This document shows, one piece after another, positions 1 through 7,964 of a DNA stretch of 64,000 bases. The position numbers and the translations under genes are program-made. Location of the stretch: the NCBI RefSeq assembly GCF_009909195.1, contig NZ_JAAAMU010000006.1:62001-126000 (forward strand). The letters are read 5' to 3'. The stretch comes from Paenibacillus sacheonensis. GTDB lineage: Bacteria > Bacillota > Bacilli > Paenibacillales > Paenibacillaceae. The notes below the pieces were generated by a model. It saw only the letters and a list, made by a program, of their open reading frames with translations, was not told the DNA's origin and did no database searches. Position 1 is the first letter of the stretch. Each line of letters opens with the position of its first letter.

Positions 1-8
1 GGTACATA

Positions 9-1442
9 ATGAGCAAACACGTAGCGATATTCAATAGAAAGTCCCGATCAGAAGGCGATACAGATGAGACAATGCAAAACCATAGGCAAATAACAAGAAG
101 GTTGTGCGAGGAACGGGGATTCACTTATATAGAATATGAAGAGGTCATTTCTGGTGCAAGCGCATTAGAAGAAAGGACAGAGCTTATAAGGATGCTCCAG
201 GACGTTGAAAAGGGCTTGTTTCAAGCCGTTGTCACGGTCGAGTTAAGCCGCTTATCCCGTAGCGGTCACTATTCGCACATAATCGCTGACACGCTCGCTG
301 AACATAATGTTCTTATCATCACACCACGTGAAACGATCGACTTAAACATTGATTCACAGCGGTTTTTATACGACATTGGGTCTGCTGTCAACTCGAATGA
401 ATACCGAACAATTAAGCGTAGGATGCGGCAGGGGATTATTGAGAAGGCAAAACGCGGTGAGTACGTCGCTGGTAAGGTGCCGTTCGGGTACGATGCAGTT
501 ATTATTGGAAAGAAGCGGACGCTTGTACCTAACGATGATGCCGATATAGTTCGGGTTATCTACAACCTTGCTGAGAACGGGTACGGAAACAAAGAGATAG
601 CCAAAAGGATGGGCAAAGCTCATAAATCGATTGAGAACATTCTCCGAAACAAACAATATACAGGTACCCTAGTCTATCAATTGTACAATAAGCCAAGAAC
701 CAAAGGTGGTATTATCACTGACGTAATAGAGGTACCTAATGCTTTTGAAGCTATTGTCCCAATGGAGACGCACTTCCGAGTTCAAGCTGCCATGAAAGGG
801 CGTTTGCGAGGGGACATTGATGTAAAGGCGCGATCTCGTGGTGAAGTCAGGACAATCCTAAAAGATCTCCTATATTGTAATGTTTGTAATATTAAGACCG
901 GTTTTAATTTGGATCGTGGACGTATGTATATCAAGGCGTGCCCTAAGTGTAGAGCAAAAGGAGCTCAAGAGTCTGTTGTTCTAGAGGCTTTTTACAGTCA
1001 ATTGGAATTTGTGGAGAAGCACTGGAGAGAGTTATGGGAGAAGGCGTTGGACAAAAGCTCATCAGCTATAGGAGACGATTTGACCGTTCAAATGGAGACC
1101 TTAGAGCAATCCCGCTCCAAGCTCACTAACAAGCTCAAGAAGGCGCGAGAAGCCTATACGGAAGGGATCTTTACTAAGGAGGAATATCTGACTGATAAAG
1201 CTGCAATTGACAAAGAATTGATTAGCATAGATCAAACGTTGAAACAGGTTAAAGACGAAATAGAGAAACGCGACTTGTTTACTGACTCTGATATGTTGGA
1301 ACATAGGTTGACAGTCTTGGAGAAGGTTAAGAAGTTAACAAATTTAACAGAGATAAATCGACTTCTGAAACTAATCATTGCATTAGTGTACTACCAAAGA
1401 AATGAAGATGATTCTATCGAATTAATGATTGCTCCAAAGTGA
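9..1442 (+). CDS. Large serine recombinase (integrase of the element)
   Basis: Site-specific integrase/excisase that joins short att sites through a 5'-phosphoserine link. The N-terminal resolvase domain (about 4-150) has the FNRKSRS motif with presumed nucleophile Ser12 and the ELSRLSRSG segment near 79-86. A recombinase domain follows (about 155-265), then a zinc ribbon with Cys290, Cys293, Cys311 and Cys314, and a Lys/Glu-rich coiled coil (about 360-440) typical of large serine integrases. The 477-aa length is normal. It starts 8 bases into the window, so its ribosome site and promoter cannot be seen. Integrases of this class usually sit next to attP, which suggests the left end of the element is just outside the window. 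A hairpin terminator follows the stop. Confidence 0.93.
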   Translation: MSKHVAIFNRKSRSEGDTDETMQNHRQITRRLCEERGFTYIEYEEVISGASALEERTELIRMLQDVEKGLFQAVVTVELSRLSRSGHYSHIIADTLAEHNVLIITPRETIDLNIDSQRFLYDIGSAVNSNEYRTIKRRMRQGIIEKAKRGEYVAGKVPFGYDAVIIGKKRTLVPNDDADIVRVIYNLAENGYGNKEIAKRMGKAHKSIENILRNKQYTGTLVYQLYNKPRTKGGIITDVIEVPNAFEAIVPMETHFRVQAAMKGRLRGDIDVKARSRGEVRTILKDLLYCNVCNIKTGFNLDRGRMYIKACPKCRAKGAQESVVLEAFYSQLEFVEKHWRELWEKALDKSSSAIGDDLTVQMETLEQSRSKLTNKLKKAREAYTEGIFTKEEYLTDKAAIDKELISIDQTLKQVKDEIEKRDLFTDSDMLEHRLTVLEKVKKLTNLTEINRLLKLIIALVYYQRNEDDSIELMIAPK

Positions 1443-1454
1443 TTTTGCGGAAGA

Positions 1455-1487
1455 AGCCTATTCCGATTTGGATTAGGCTGTTTTCTT
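1455..1487. terminator. Rho-independent terminator after the recombinase
   Basis: Stem AGCCTATTCC/GGATTAGGCT with a GATTT loop and one mismatch, followed by TTTTCTTT on the + strand. It lies between two convergent genes and overlaps the end of the small minus-strand gene. Confidence 0.7.
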
Positions 1488-1652
1488 TGGTTTCAGGGAA
1501 TTGATTTTTATTAGTATACGTTTGGCTTCAGCAGAATGGTACCCGAATAGTTTTACGACTTCCTTATAATCTTGCCATAATAATTGAAGGATTGCGTCGT
1601 TCGCTTGTATGTGCTGCTCTTGTATCAGATTAGAAAATCCGTCAAGGTTCAT
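1473..1652 (-). CDS. Small hypothetical protein (59 aa)
   Basis: ORF starting MNLDGFSNLIQEQ and ending SLKPKKTA. It is supported by a good ribosome site (GAGAGGATGGAACA before ATG) and a compact helical, charged composition. It converges on the recombinase, and its stop codon lies inside the shared terminator stem. No family was recognised. Small helical proteins beside an integrase are sometimes recombination directionality factors, but nothing in the sequence proves this. Confidence 0.5.
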   Translation of the reverse strand: MNLDGFSNLIQEQHIQANDAILQLLWQDYKEVVKLFGYHSAEAKRILIKINSLKPKKTA

Positions 1653-1894
1653 TGTTCCATCCTCTCAGAGGTATATTGGGCTTGCATTTAAACTAAGGAG
1701 GACAAAGGCTCAAATTCACAACAGCATGTCAAAAGATCGAGAAAAAATTATCTGTTGCAATTCCTAACCCCCCGCCCCTTTTTACATCGATTTCCAGCCT
1801 TCAACCCGCCACCCCACGTTGATAGCAAGACAAAAAAATTTCCCTTAATCACACATTTTCGCTCTGGTCCAATAGTGGAAACCCAGTTATCGCA

Positions 1895-2236
1895 TCAGGA
1901 TTGCACTCTCGATGGACGTTTCTTGATACTCTTTTGTGATACGTTGTAAAACTCGTTGATTCCATTAGAATATCGATCAACCATCTTGAAGCCCAATTCC
2001 CCCATGATTTTCTTGATGATTCCGTTCGGGACATAAAACCCAATGTCACGTTCGCATAGATGTTTCAAACGATACGAAGAGGTGCGAGTATTAATGCTCT
2101 TAATTAGGGTCAGCTGCGTACACCACTCTCTTACAGCACCAATCTGTTCTTGAGACAGGTCAGCGATCTGCTCGTAATCGTTGGGTAGCATTGCCCGGAT
2201 TTCTAGTTGAGCTTGGAATGGATTATTGTTATTCAT
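1895..2236 (-). CDS. Hypothetical protein, possibly DNA-binding (113 aa)
   Basis: Preceded by a strong ribosome site (AAAGGAGATATGAACA, then ATG). The middle part (about 40-95: a helical stretch, then YRLKHLCERDIGFYVPNGIIKK) resembles phage and element proteins with a winged-helix-like organisation, but no family is certain. It lies on the same strand as and downstream of the replication protein, with the iteron cluster between them, so it may be a replication accessory or regulatory protein. Function unknown. Confidence 0.6.
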   Translation of the reverse strand: MNNNNPFQAQLEIRAMLPNDYEQIADLSQEQIGAVREWCTQLTLIKSINTRTSSYRLKHLCERDIGFYVPNGIIKKIMGELGFKMVDRYSNGINEFYNVSQKSIKKRPSRVQS

Positions 2237-2263
2237 TGTTCATATCTCCTTTGAGTTTTGTAT

Positions 2264-2536
2264 TGTGTCAGAATAGAAAATTCCTGTGTCAGTTCTTGTG
2301 TCCGTCCAAAACGCCGTAACCCGCGCCATTACTGGTTTTTTTCGTCCTTGTGTCAATGTGTCAGAGATTATTGAAGTCGCTGGCTACATGGGTAAAAAAG
2401 GAATTTACCTACTGTGCTCTTTTCTTTAAAATGATTGACACATTGACACAGAAGGGGGTAAACCCCGTGCCGTTACTGGACTTTTTCTGTGTCAGGCTTG
2501 TGTCAAACCAGGATTCTTGTGTCAAAAACTGACACG
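2264..2536. repeat. TGTGTCA iteron cluster, candidate replication origin
   Basis: This ~300-base gene-free stretch holds about ten copies of TGTGTCA or its complement: 2264, 2285, 2297 (TGTGTCC), 2349, 2357, 2436 and 2444 (as TGACACA), 2488, 2499, 2518, and 2530 (as TGACACG). The pair at 2349-2363 is the exact reverse complement of the pair at 2436-2450. A ~45-base stretch around 2322-2363 is also partly duplicated at 2459-2505. Iterons next to a D5/P4-type replication gene are the usual layout of an origin. Autoregulatory operators are the alternative. Confidence 0.6.
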
Positions 2537-2540
2537 GGAT

Positions 2541-4709
2541 TTACCCAGTATTGCGAATATATCTCTTAACAGCGTTGCCATCCTCTTTACCAGACTTTAT
2601 ATCAAGTAGACGTTTACGGTCTTTTTTGAGGTTAAACCGCTTCATTAACTCGTTTTCAAGTCGCTGCTTAGAATACATGTAACGGCGGTCTTCCCCACGA
2701 TTTGTGCCCCACTCAATATATCGTTGATAAATATCAGAACAGGACTCGTAATCGATGACATCAAAGCAACCATCCTCTTTGACAGCAAGTGTCTTGTCGT
2801 ATCCAGTGTCAGCTAACCAGTCACCAAGTTTGTCATTGTTCAACACGAACTCTTCCTTCTGTTCAATCCGCTTCTCATTCGGGGATGGGTCACCTTTGTT
2901 TTCGATTAGGCGGTACATTCCCTCAATTGCAAGCTTAAGAAGATATTCATTGGAATCCACTGTCTTAGCCATATTCTCTGCCACGGTATCAGGTAGCTTG
3001 TCAGGATCGTTATTAAAGTTAAAATCGAATGGGATGATCTCAAGTCTACGATTGACCTGGTTGCCCTCCTCGCGAATGTTAGGGAAGAAGTTACTTGCCC
3101 ACACTTGAACCACCTCTATCTTAGCTGTGAACGTATCCTTGCCTTTGAACTCAATCGGTTGGAAGCCACCTGTGATTAGGCTCTTTATCTTGTCAAAGTC
3201 GGGGATCGGAGATGTCCCAATCTCGTCAATCAGGTTGACCTTCTTGCCATACAACTCGGCAATCTTGAATTGGCTCTTTGCTACATCATGCGGAGATAGG
3301 CCCCCGATGAATCTCGGATTAATCAGTTGGGAGATTAAATGGAGGAAGAATGATTTCCCATTGTGGGCTGTACGTCCAAACAAGAACCACGCATATCGTG
3401 CTAATAATTCCGGTGAAACAGCAGCTCCTAATATCTCCTCAAGGTTTGTCCTTGTCGGAGCATGGAAGTTTGAAATCTTGTTCAACGTCTGATCAATAAA
3501 GGACGAGTAAGCATTCTTGTTGTAATTGACATCGATCTTGAAATCAAGGTAGATGTCGGGACTGAATGGGACAAGGCACTTCTGATCCACGTTCCACAAT
3601 CCGTTCTTGGCCGGGATATGGTGGCGATCCCACTCCGTAACGATTGGAACTGATGCCTTGATATACGCTTGTACTTCCCGCACCTGATGGATTGTCAATC
3701 GCTTGTCTAATTGGCGAATCGTAGAGTCCAACAGACTACCCTTAGAGTCCATTTTGTAATACCCCTCGACAGCATCGTAATAATAGAGGATGCCGTTCTC
3801 GTCACCATAGCGAATGAGTTGAAACTTATCGTTGATGTAATCGCCCATCGTATAGTGAAGGAACTTCTCACCGTGTTTGGTCATTTCCCACCACTGACAT
3901 TGACGAAGAAATTTTTTATCAACGCTGACCTTAGTGATCTCAGTGATGCCGTTGCTCTTCATGACATTAACAACGTGACCATAGCTGGTTGTCTGCTTGT
4001 CATACATCAGACGAGTATATTTGTCATGACTGGATTCATCACCGCAATCAATCATGGTGCAGATTGCTCGACCTTGATTGTCAGTGAGCCTACCTTCCTT
4101 GACCATCGTTACAACAGCAGCAATAAAGGTAAACCAATTGTGATAATTACCACCAGCATCGAGGTATCCGGTATCCTTCAGTTGCTTGACACATTTTTGG
4201 AATAGATCAAAATCGAATGTCCCATCGAATGGAATGATTTCGCTCGGTGGCTGTATTTTCTTGATCGTAGTGGAGGTCAAAAAGCAATCAGGGAGCATCA
4301 TACGTTTGCCCTCGTTTGTAATCTTCCGCTCCTCACCGTTCAGTTTGATCGTTACCCACGGATTAGATTTTACCGTTTTGAACTCCACATCGAAGACTAA
4401 TGACCCGATTGTGACCCTACTTTCTGGAGCGAACTTTTCATCCTGGTTTAGACCATCATAATTGAAGTAAAGATGATAACCGCGAGTGGTTTCAACCGTT
4501 TGTGTTTCGATGCCTTCGATTGCAAGCATTTGCAGGATGCTGTTCTTGGTGTGTCCCACGTTCTTCCTATCATCGATATCAATGTCAATCACAACTTCGT
4601 TCGGTTCTAATACATATCCGCAGTCATCGAAAGTGGTAATCGATTCTGATTTTTCTAGAGATTTTTTGGAATTAGCCCACTTCTTACCCGCTTCGAATTT
4701 CACGTACAT
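2541..4709 (-). CDS. PrimPol/D5-type primase-helicase replication protein
   Basis: Replication initiator of P4/D5 type. The N-terminal part has archaeo-eukaryotic primase signatures: the acid pair in VVIDIDIDD (about 39-47), the histidine motif TTRGYHLYF (about 74-82) and LVFDVEF (about 104-110). The C-terminal part is an SF3/D5 helicase with Walker A GRTAHNGKS (445-453), Walker B VNLIDEIG (491-498) and a conserved Asn in WASNFFP. The 722-aa length is usual for the fusion. A GGGGAGAG ribosome site precedes ATG 4709. It is downstream of two small genes on the same strand and ends at the iteron cluster. Together with the integrase it implies an excising, self-replicating element or phage satellite rather than a full phage. 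Confidence 0.9.
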   Translation of the reverse strand: MYVKFEAGKKWANSKKSLEKSESITTFDDCGYVLEPNEVVIDIDIDDRKNVGHTKNSILQMLAIEGIETQTVETTRGYHLYFNYDGLNQDEKFAPESRVTIGSLVFDVEFKTVKSNPWVTIKLNGEERKITNEGKRMMLPDCFLTSTTIKKIQPPSEIIPFDGTFDFDLFQKCVKQLKDTGYLDAGGNYHNWFTFIAAVVTMVKEGRLTDNQGRAICTMIDCGDESSHDKYTRLMYDKQTTSYGHVVNVMKSNGITEITKVSVDKKFLRQCQWWEMTKHGEKFLHYTMGDYINDKFQLIRYGDENGILYYYDAVEGYYKMDSKGSLLDSTIRQLDKRLTIHQVREVQAYIKASVPIVTEWDRHHIPAKNGLWNVDQKCLVPFSPDIYLDFKIDVNYNKNAYSSFIDQTLNKISNFHAPTRTNLEEILGAAVSPELLARYAWFLFGRTAHNGKSFFLHLISQLINPRFIGGLSPHDVAKSQFKIAELYGKKVNLIDEIGTSPIPDFDKIKSLITGGFQPIEFKGKDTFTAKIEVVQVWASNFFPNIREEGNQVNRRLEIIPFDFNFNNDPDKLPDTVAENMAKTVDSNEYLLKLAIEGMYRLIENKGDPSPNEKRIEQKEEFVLNNDKLGDWLADTGYDKTLAVKEDGCFDVIDYESCSDIYQRYIEWGTNRGEDRRYMYSKQRLENELMKRFNLKKDRKRLLDIKSGKEDGNAVKRYIRNTG

Positions 4710-4819
4710 CTCTCAACTCTCCCCTGTTTTATTTCTGAAAATAGGAAACCTTCTTTGACAGCTACTTCAATTGATTGCAGCATGGTTTTGTCTTTGTCTT
4801 GCTTGCAACACTCATTTCA

Positions 4820-4978
4820 CTAACCATGCTGTTTCAAATTTTGTTGGCTGATGTGGATCAGGATCAGGTCACGGAACGTACCAGACATGTTCAAATGTTG
4901 ATTCTTTTTGAAGAACGACTGGACGATCCTGTGTTCTTCTTTATCTACCTTGAAGTGGAAACCTTTGACTTTGCTCAT
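4820..4978 (-). CDS. Small protein, possible ribbon-helix-helix (52 aa)
   Basis: Starts MSKVKGFHFKVDKEE and ends QQNLKQHG, with an AAAGGGGC ribosome site 8 bases before ATG. A short strand (GFHFKV) followed by two helices, the second starting MSGTFRDLI, fits a ribbon-helix-helix DNA-binding fold such as CopG-type regulators. This is inferred from pattern only. It lies directly upstream of the replication gene on the same strand and may control it. The ~110 bases between them hold only very short ORFs. Confidence 0.5.
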   Translation of the reverse strand: MSKVKGFHFKVDKEEHRIVQSFFKKNQHLNMSGTFRDLILIHISQQNLKQHG

Positions 4979-5048
4979 TGTTAATTGCCCCTTTATTTAC
5001 AATTGTGTAGTCGTTTTGACTAAATAAAAAGTGACTTACCTTCCTAGC

Positions 5049-5849
5049 TTATATAGCCTCTTGCAGTAGCCGAATTGCATAAAAATCAAATGATTCATCG
5101 GAATTACTCTCCTTCAGCAATTTGTTAACTTTTTTGATTAGATACTGAAGTTGTCCTCGACTGATCGATAAATCTTCTAACATTTCCTTTTGCAGACCAC
5201 GCCGAACTCCTTTACTTCGATGGAGATATTCCAGAGCAATATCGATCTCATGCGGTTTAAAGTTATTCGCCATGAACAGGTTGATTTTACTCTCGCGTTC
5301 CTCGGCTATGGCCTCCTTGATCAGGTATGTGTCCAACGGGTCGACAACAATCTGTTCATTGACGCCTCGCTGTCGGCTGACATCTCTTTGTTTGGTTATA
5401 TTGTCGAACCAGCTTTCGTACGAGTTGACCAGGTCATTCCCTTGCAATATCATCCGCGGAGCCCCAGATTCATCGGATTTGCTATCTGCCAGCTTTGGAG
5501 AATACGATCTCTTCTTCAAATCTTCCTCGGTAAATGGCGTAATCAAACCTTTTAAAAGCTTGTCTGCGTAATAAGCATCCTTGCACTTGTTGTGACCATC
5601 GACCTTCTTCCATCCCGAAAGTGAGCGCAATAGTTCCGCGATATACCATTGCTTAACTGACCATTTAGCATTTGACCAAGTCGTGAGCCATTGACTAAAA
5701 CTCTTTTCACCTTTTGGAAAGCGATTTCTATACGCATTTTCCATATAAGCCAAACTGAGTATTACGTTTTCCATCCTGCCATTGCTTGTGTCTGCCTTCC
5801 GTTGGTAACGAACGAATTTCACTTCATGCTTTAGAATCTGTTGCATCAT
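5049..5849 (-). CDS. Hypothetical protein with C-terminal helix-turn-helix
   Basis: 266-aa protein with an AAAGGGG ribosome site before ATG 5849. The last ~90 residues (from about IKEAIAEERES to VNKLLKES) are helical and end in a helix-turn-helix-like segment, SISRGQLQYLIKKVNKLL. This resembles the DNA-binding end of sigma-factor-like or ArpU-like phage late regulators, but the N-terminal 150 residues match nothing I recognise. It is the first gene of the minus-strand replication block, and three long direct repeats lie directly upstream. It could bind those repeats or the TGTGTCA iterons. Function unproven. Confidence 0.65.
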   Translation of the reverse strand: MMQQILKHEVKFVRYQRKADTSNGRMENVILSLAYMENAYRNRFPKGEKSFSQWLTTWSNAKWSVKQWYIAELLRSLSGWKKVDGHNKCKDAYYADKLLKGLITPFTEEDLKKRSYSPKLADSKSDESGAPRMILQGNDLVNSYESWFDNITKQRDVSRQRGVNEQIVVDPLDTYLIKEAIAEERESKINLFMANNFKPHEIDIALEYLHRSKGVRRGLQKEMLEDLSISRGQLQYLIKKVNKLLKESNSDESFDFYAIRLLQEAI

Positions 5850-5883
5850 CCACTAACCCCTTTCAATCTGAAATGTCCTTTCA

Positions 5884-6100
5884 CAGTGCTTAAGCACACA
5901 TTTGTCCGAAATTCACACTTTGTTTGAAAAAATTCGCAAAACTGCTCTATGCCTTCACACTGTTAAGGACGCATTTGTCCGAAACTCACACTTTGTTGGA
6001 TAAAAAATCACAAAACCGCTCTATGCCTTCAACACTGTTAAGCACACATTTGTCCGAAACTCACACTTTGTTGGGGTGAAAATTTACAAAACTACTCAAC
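5884..6100. repeat. Three imperfect ~74-bp direct repeats
   Basis: The core TTTGTCCGAAACTCACACTT (first copy AAATTCAC) occurs at 5901, 5974 and 6049, so the spacing is 73 and 75 bases. The similarity runs through most of each unit, including CACTGTTAAG before the core and ACAAAACNGCTCTATGCCTTC after it. The block lies upstream of the HTH-like gene ending at 5049. Possible roles are operator, partition site or second origin element. The rest of the gap, to 6145, is AT-rich without a gene. Confidence 0.75.
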
Positions 6101-6144
6101 ATCCATATGTCATATCTCAATTTGAATTTTCATAAATGGGCATG

Positions 6145-6174
6145 AAAAAAAGCCCTGGCCATCTTGGACAGGGA
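6145..6174 (-). terminator. Rho-independent terminator (minus strand)
   Basis: Read on the minus strand: CCCTGTCC, a short loop, GGCCAGGG, then CTTTTTTT. It lies just after the degenerate zinc-ribbon ORF, which is the only coding trace on this strand that could use it. Confidence 0.6.
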
Positions 6175-6199
6175 TGAGAACAAGTATTTTCAATATATT

Positions 6200-6433
6200 T
6201 TACGTTCTGTTATTCTCTCTGCGCCACTTTGTGCCCCTTTGTTTTACTACAAAAAGTGCTCGTGTCCTAGAACAGATAGGGTCTTTATACGCCGGATCAA
6301 GGCAATCGTTGAAATCTTTTTTATATTTCTCACCCAAATTTTCTGCACAACGCTGTTCGTAACAGCCTTAACAATATGTATGGTATTCGTCTCGCTTACA
6401 TATGCGTTATTTCTTCCATTCAGTGAGTAGCAT
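6200..6433 (-). pseudogene. Degenerate Cys-rich (zinc-ribbon-like) small gene
   Basis: One reading frame of 78 codons reads sensibly from ATG 6433 to a TAA at 6200 but contains two in-frame TAA codons (about 6407-6409 and 6368-6370). The translation has a possible zinc-binding pattern, ICKRDEYHTYC then GCYEQRC, followed by EKYKKDFNDCLDPAYKDP. Weak AAAGG ribosome-site sequence precedes the ATG, and a terminator follows the stop. This looks like a decayed small phage-type zinc-ribbon gene. The intact 3' part (6200-6337) could start at a TTG but has no ribosome site. Confidence 0.35.
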
Positions 6434-6569
6434 TGCGTTAGCCTTTCATGATCTCCTCAACTAGCATTGTGTTGCCCTCTCAAAGGAGTATCGAATTTTC
6501 ACACTTCTCTCGTCTGTTCTCTTAAATGGGAGCTGACCCATTTTAAATTTACTTATTGGGGCTGATAAA

Positions 6570-6731
6570 TTGTCAGGTGTTTCTAGTAGGTTCAATAAGA
6601 ATGGCCTTATTCCAAAGGCTAACTATACCAATCGATATGGACAACGTATTTACATGTCAGCCTTTGATCGATTCATGCACTCTTATAACAGATCGACAAA
6701 AAAATCTACAAAGAAAAGAATCCGCGAATAA
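6570..6731 (+). CDS. Small basic hypothetical protein, TTG start (53 aa)
   Basis: The frame opens at TTG 6570, eight bases after GGGG, and ends at TAA 6729-6731, just before the next gene's ribosome site. The product starts SGVSSRFNKNGLIPKANYT and ends in a Lys/Arg-rich tail (STKKSTKKRIRE), suggesting nucleic-acid binding. Codon content looks natural and it sits at the head of a run of small plus-strand genes. ATG 6657 (MSAFDRF) is an alternative shorter start. No family recognised. Confidence 0.4.
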   Translation: MSGVSSRFNKNGLIPKANYTNRYGQRIYMSAFDRFMHSYNRSTKKSTKKRIRE

Positions 6732-6743
6732 AGGAGCATGTAC

Positions 6744-6944
6744 ATGACCAAAGAAAAAGCCCACATTGATGAACATTGCATCAAGGAACTTCACCGTCGA
6801 GCAAAACAGATTCGTACCGATGCGGTCATAGGATTGGGACAACTCAGGCAGCTCGAAGCTGAATTGGAAAAAATGAGGAACATAGAGGGGAAAGGAGGTG
6901 TTAACAATGAAGGAAACAAGAATTATGACAAATGTTCACAATAG
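6744..6944 (+). CDS. Small hypothetical helical protein (66 aa)
   Basis: ATG 6744 is seven bases after the AAAGGAG ribosome site. The ATG at 6738 is too close to it. The translation MTKEKAHIDEHCIKELHRRA continues as one long charged helix. Its end overlaps the next gene by 38 bases, so the two are translated as a unit. Function unknown; small helical proteins of this kind are common in phages and satellites. Confidence 0.6.
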   Translation: MTKEKAHIDEHCIKELHRRAKQIRTDAVIGLGQLRQLEAELEKMRNIEGKGGVNNEGNKNYDKCSQ

Positions 6945-7083
6945 GAACGATATGGACGAAGCATTGAAAGTAGCTCGTAGAAATACCGGCTATTACGAGC
7001 ATCATGAAAAGCGTAGAAAGCAAGCATGTTCAGTAGTTGAACTGGAAGCTTGGATTAGGGAGGCTAAAGCGAAGAATTTCTAA
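6907..7083 (+). CDS. Small hypothetical protein (58 aa)
   Basis: An ideal AAAGGAGG ribosome site inside the previous gene places the start at ATG 6907 rather than GTG 6898, which overlaps that site. The product begins MKETRIMTNVHNRNDMDEAL and is short, charged and helical. It belongs to the plus-strand small-gene operon of the element. No family recognised. Confidence 0.6.
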   Translation: MKETRIMTNVHNRNDMDEALKVARRNTGYYEHHEKRRKQACSVVELEAWIREAKAKNF

Positions 7084-7157
7084 TTAAACTATTCACAGAG
7101 ATGAACCACGCTCCTGTGCGATTACGGAGCAAACCCAAAACATAGGAGTGTGTAATA

Positions 7158-7757
7158 ATGGCTATTTTGAACATGAAGAAGAAGACATTCGCTGAACTCG
7201 AATCCAAAACGATCAACAAGATTCGACTATTCAACGATAAAAAGTCCGATGCAACGGCAGCAGTATCTGAATTCATCTCTAGACTTCGTGAAATTCATGA
7301 GCAAATCCGAGCAAAGGAAGTTGAGTATACGCAGTCAATGGACAATAAAATGTTGCGTGAGATAGACGAGCTGACCTCCAAAAAGGCACAAGTCGAGCGA
7401 TTAATAAACATCCAACGTCAGGCATTTAGCAATGGCGATTCTAAATTAGAACTGACGGACGCTGACCGCGAGGATCTTGCAAGCACGTTCGCACCATATC
7501 GCAAGCAGGAACGAGAATTAACTGAGAAGCTAATCAAGCAATATGCCGATCTTGAGAAGACTCTCGATGAGTTAAAAAACGCTCGTGACGAATACTGGGA
7601 ACAATTCTATGCTCCATTTAATGGGCAAGTTATGCAAGCTACCGGCGATATATTTGCCGTTCATTTCTTGCGTAGGAATGATAAACTTGGAGAGGCAAGT
7701 TACAAATTGCAAAATCTCGCTAATCATAAGGCGTTCCCACAATCTTACGTGGACTAA
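7158..7757 (+). CDS. Coiled-coil hypothetical protein (199 aa)
   Basis: Starts MAILNMKKKTFAELESKT with an AGGAG ribosome site. Residues ~10-160 are almost entirely amphipathic helix rich in Glu, Lys, Arg and Gln, so a coiled coil is likely. The C-terminal ~40 residues (from FNGQVMQATGDIFAVHF) look like a small globular end. It is the last gene of the plus-strand small-gene group and is closed by a strong terminator. Its role is unknown. A structural or scaffold-interference role in a phage satellite is possible but speculative. Confidence 0.7.
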   Translation: MAILNMKKKTFAELESKTINKIRLFNDKKSDATAAVSEFISRLREIHEQIRAKEVEYTQSMDNKMLREIDELTSKKAQVERLINIQRQAFSNGDSKLELTDADREDLASTFAPYRKQERELTEKLIKQYADLEKTLDELKNARDEYWEQFYAPFNGQVMQATGDIFAVHFLRRNDKLGEASYKLQNLANHKAFPQSYVD

Positions 7758-7763
7758 CAAACA

Positions 7764-7809
7764 AAAAGGGCAATTAGAAGGGAATACCCCAAATTTTGCC
7801 CTTTTATTA
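7764..7809 (+). terminator. Rho-independent terminator
   Basis: A ten-base perfect stem AAAAGGGCAA/TTGCCCTTTT followed by ATTATTT. It ends the plus-strand operon. The next ~150 bases hold a small palindrome, CTAACGTATCACGTTAG (7866-7882), and no gene. Confidence 0.8.
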
Positions 7810-7964
7810 TTTAAATCTGTTAAATCTTGATTTTGATTTTTACTGAATAGCGTCCCGTATTCAACTAACGTATCACGTTAGAATCTCAAATACCTCAGCC
7901 CGACCGAGGACCGAATAGCCCGATAGTATGTTGTTATCTACTGTAGGCACTTCTAGAAATGCTC

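Noticed and set aside
2350-2532. 60-codon plus-strand ORF across the iterons
   Set aside because: Made of repeat sequence, no ribosome site.
4702-4785. 27-codon minus-strand ORF overlapping the replication gene start
   Set aside because: Weak ribosome site and no protein-like features; kept out of the gene list.
5884-6100. CRISPR array
   Set aside because: Only three units, and the similarity runs through the would-be spacers.
6164-6430. 88-codon plus-strand membrane-like ORF
   Set aside because: No ribosome site; the opposite strand reads as a degenerate Cys-rich protein with its own terminator, which explains the frame better.
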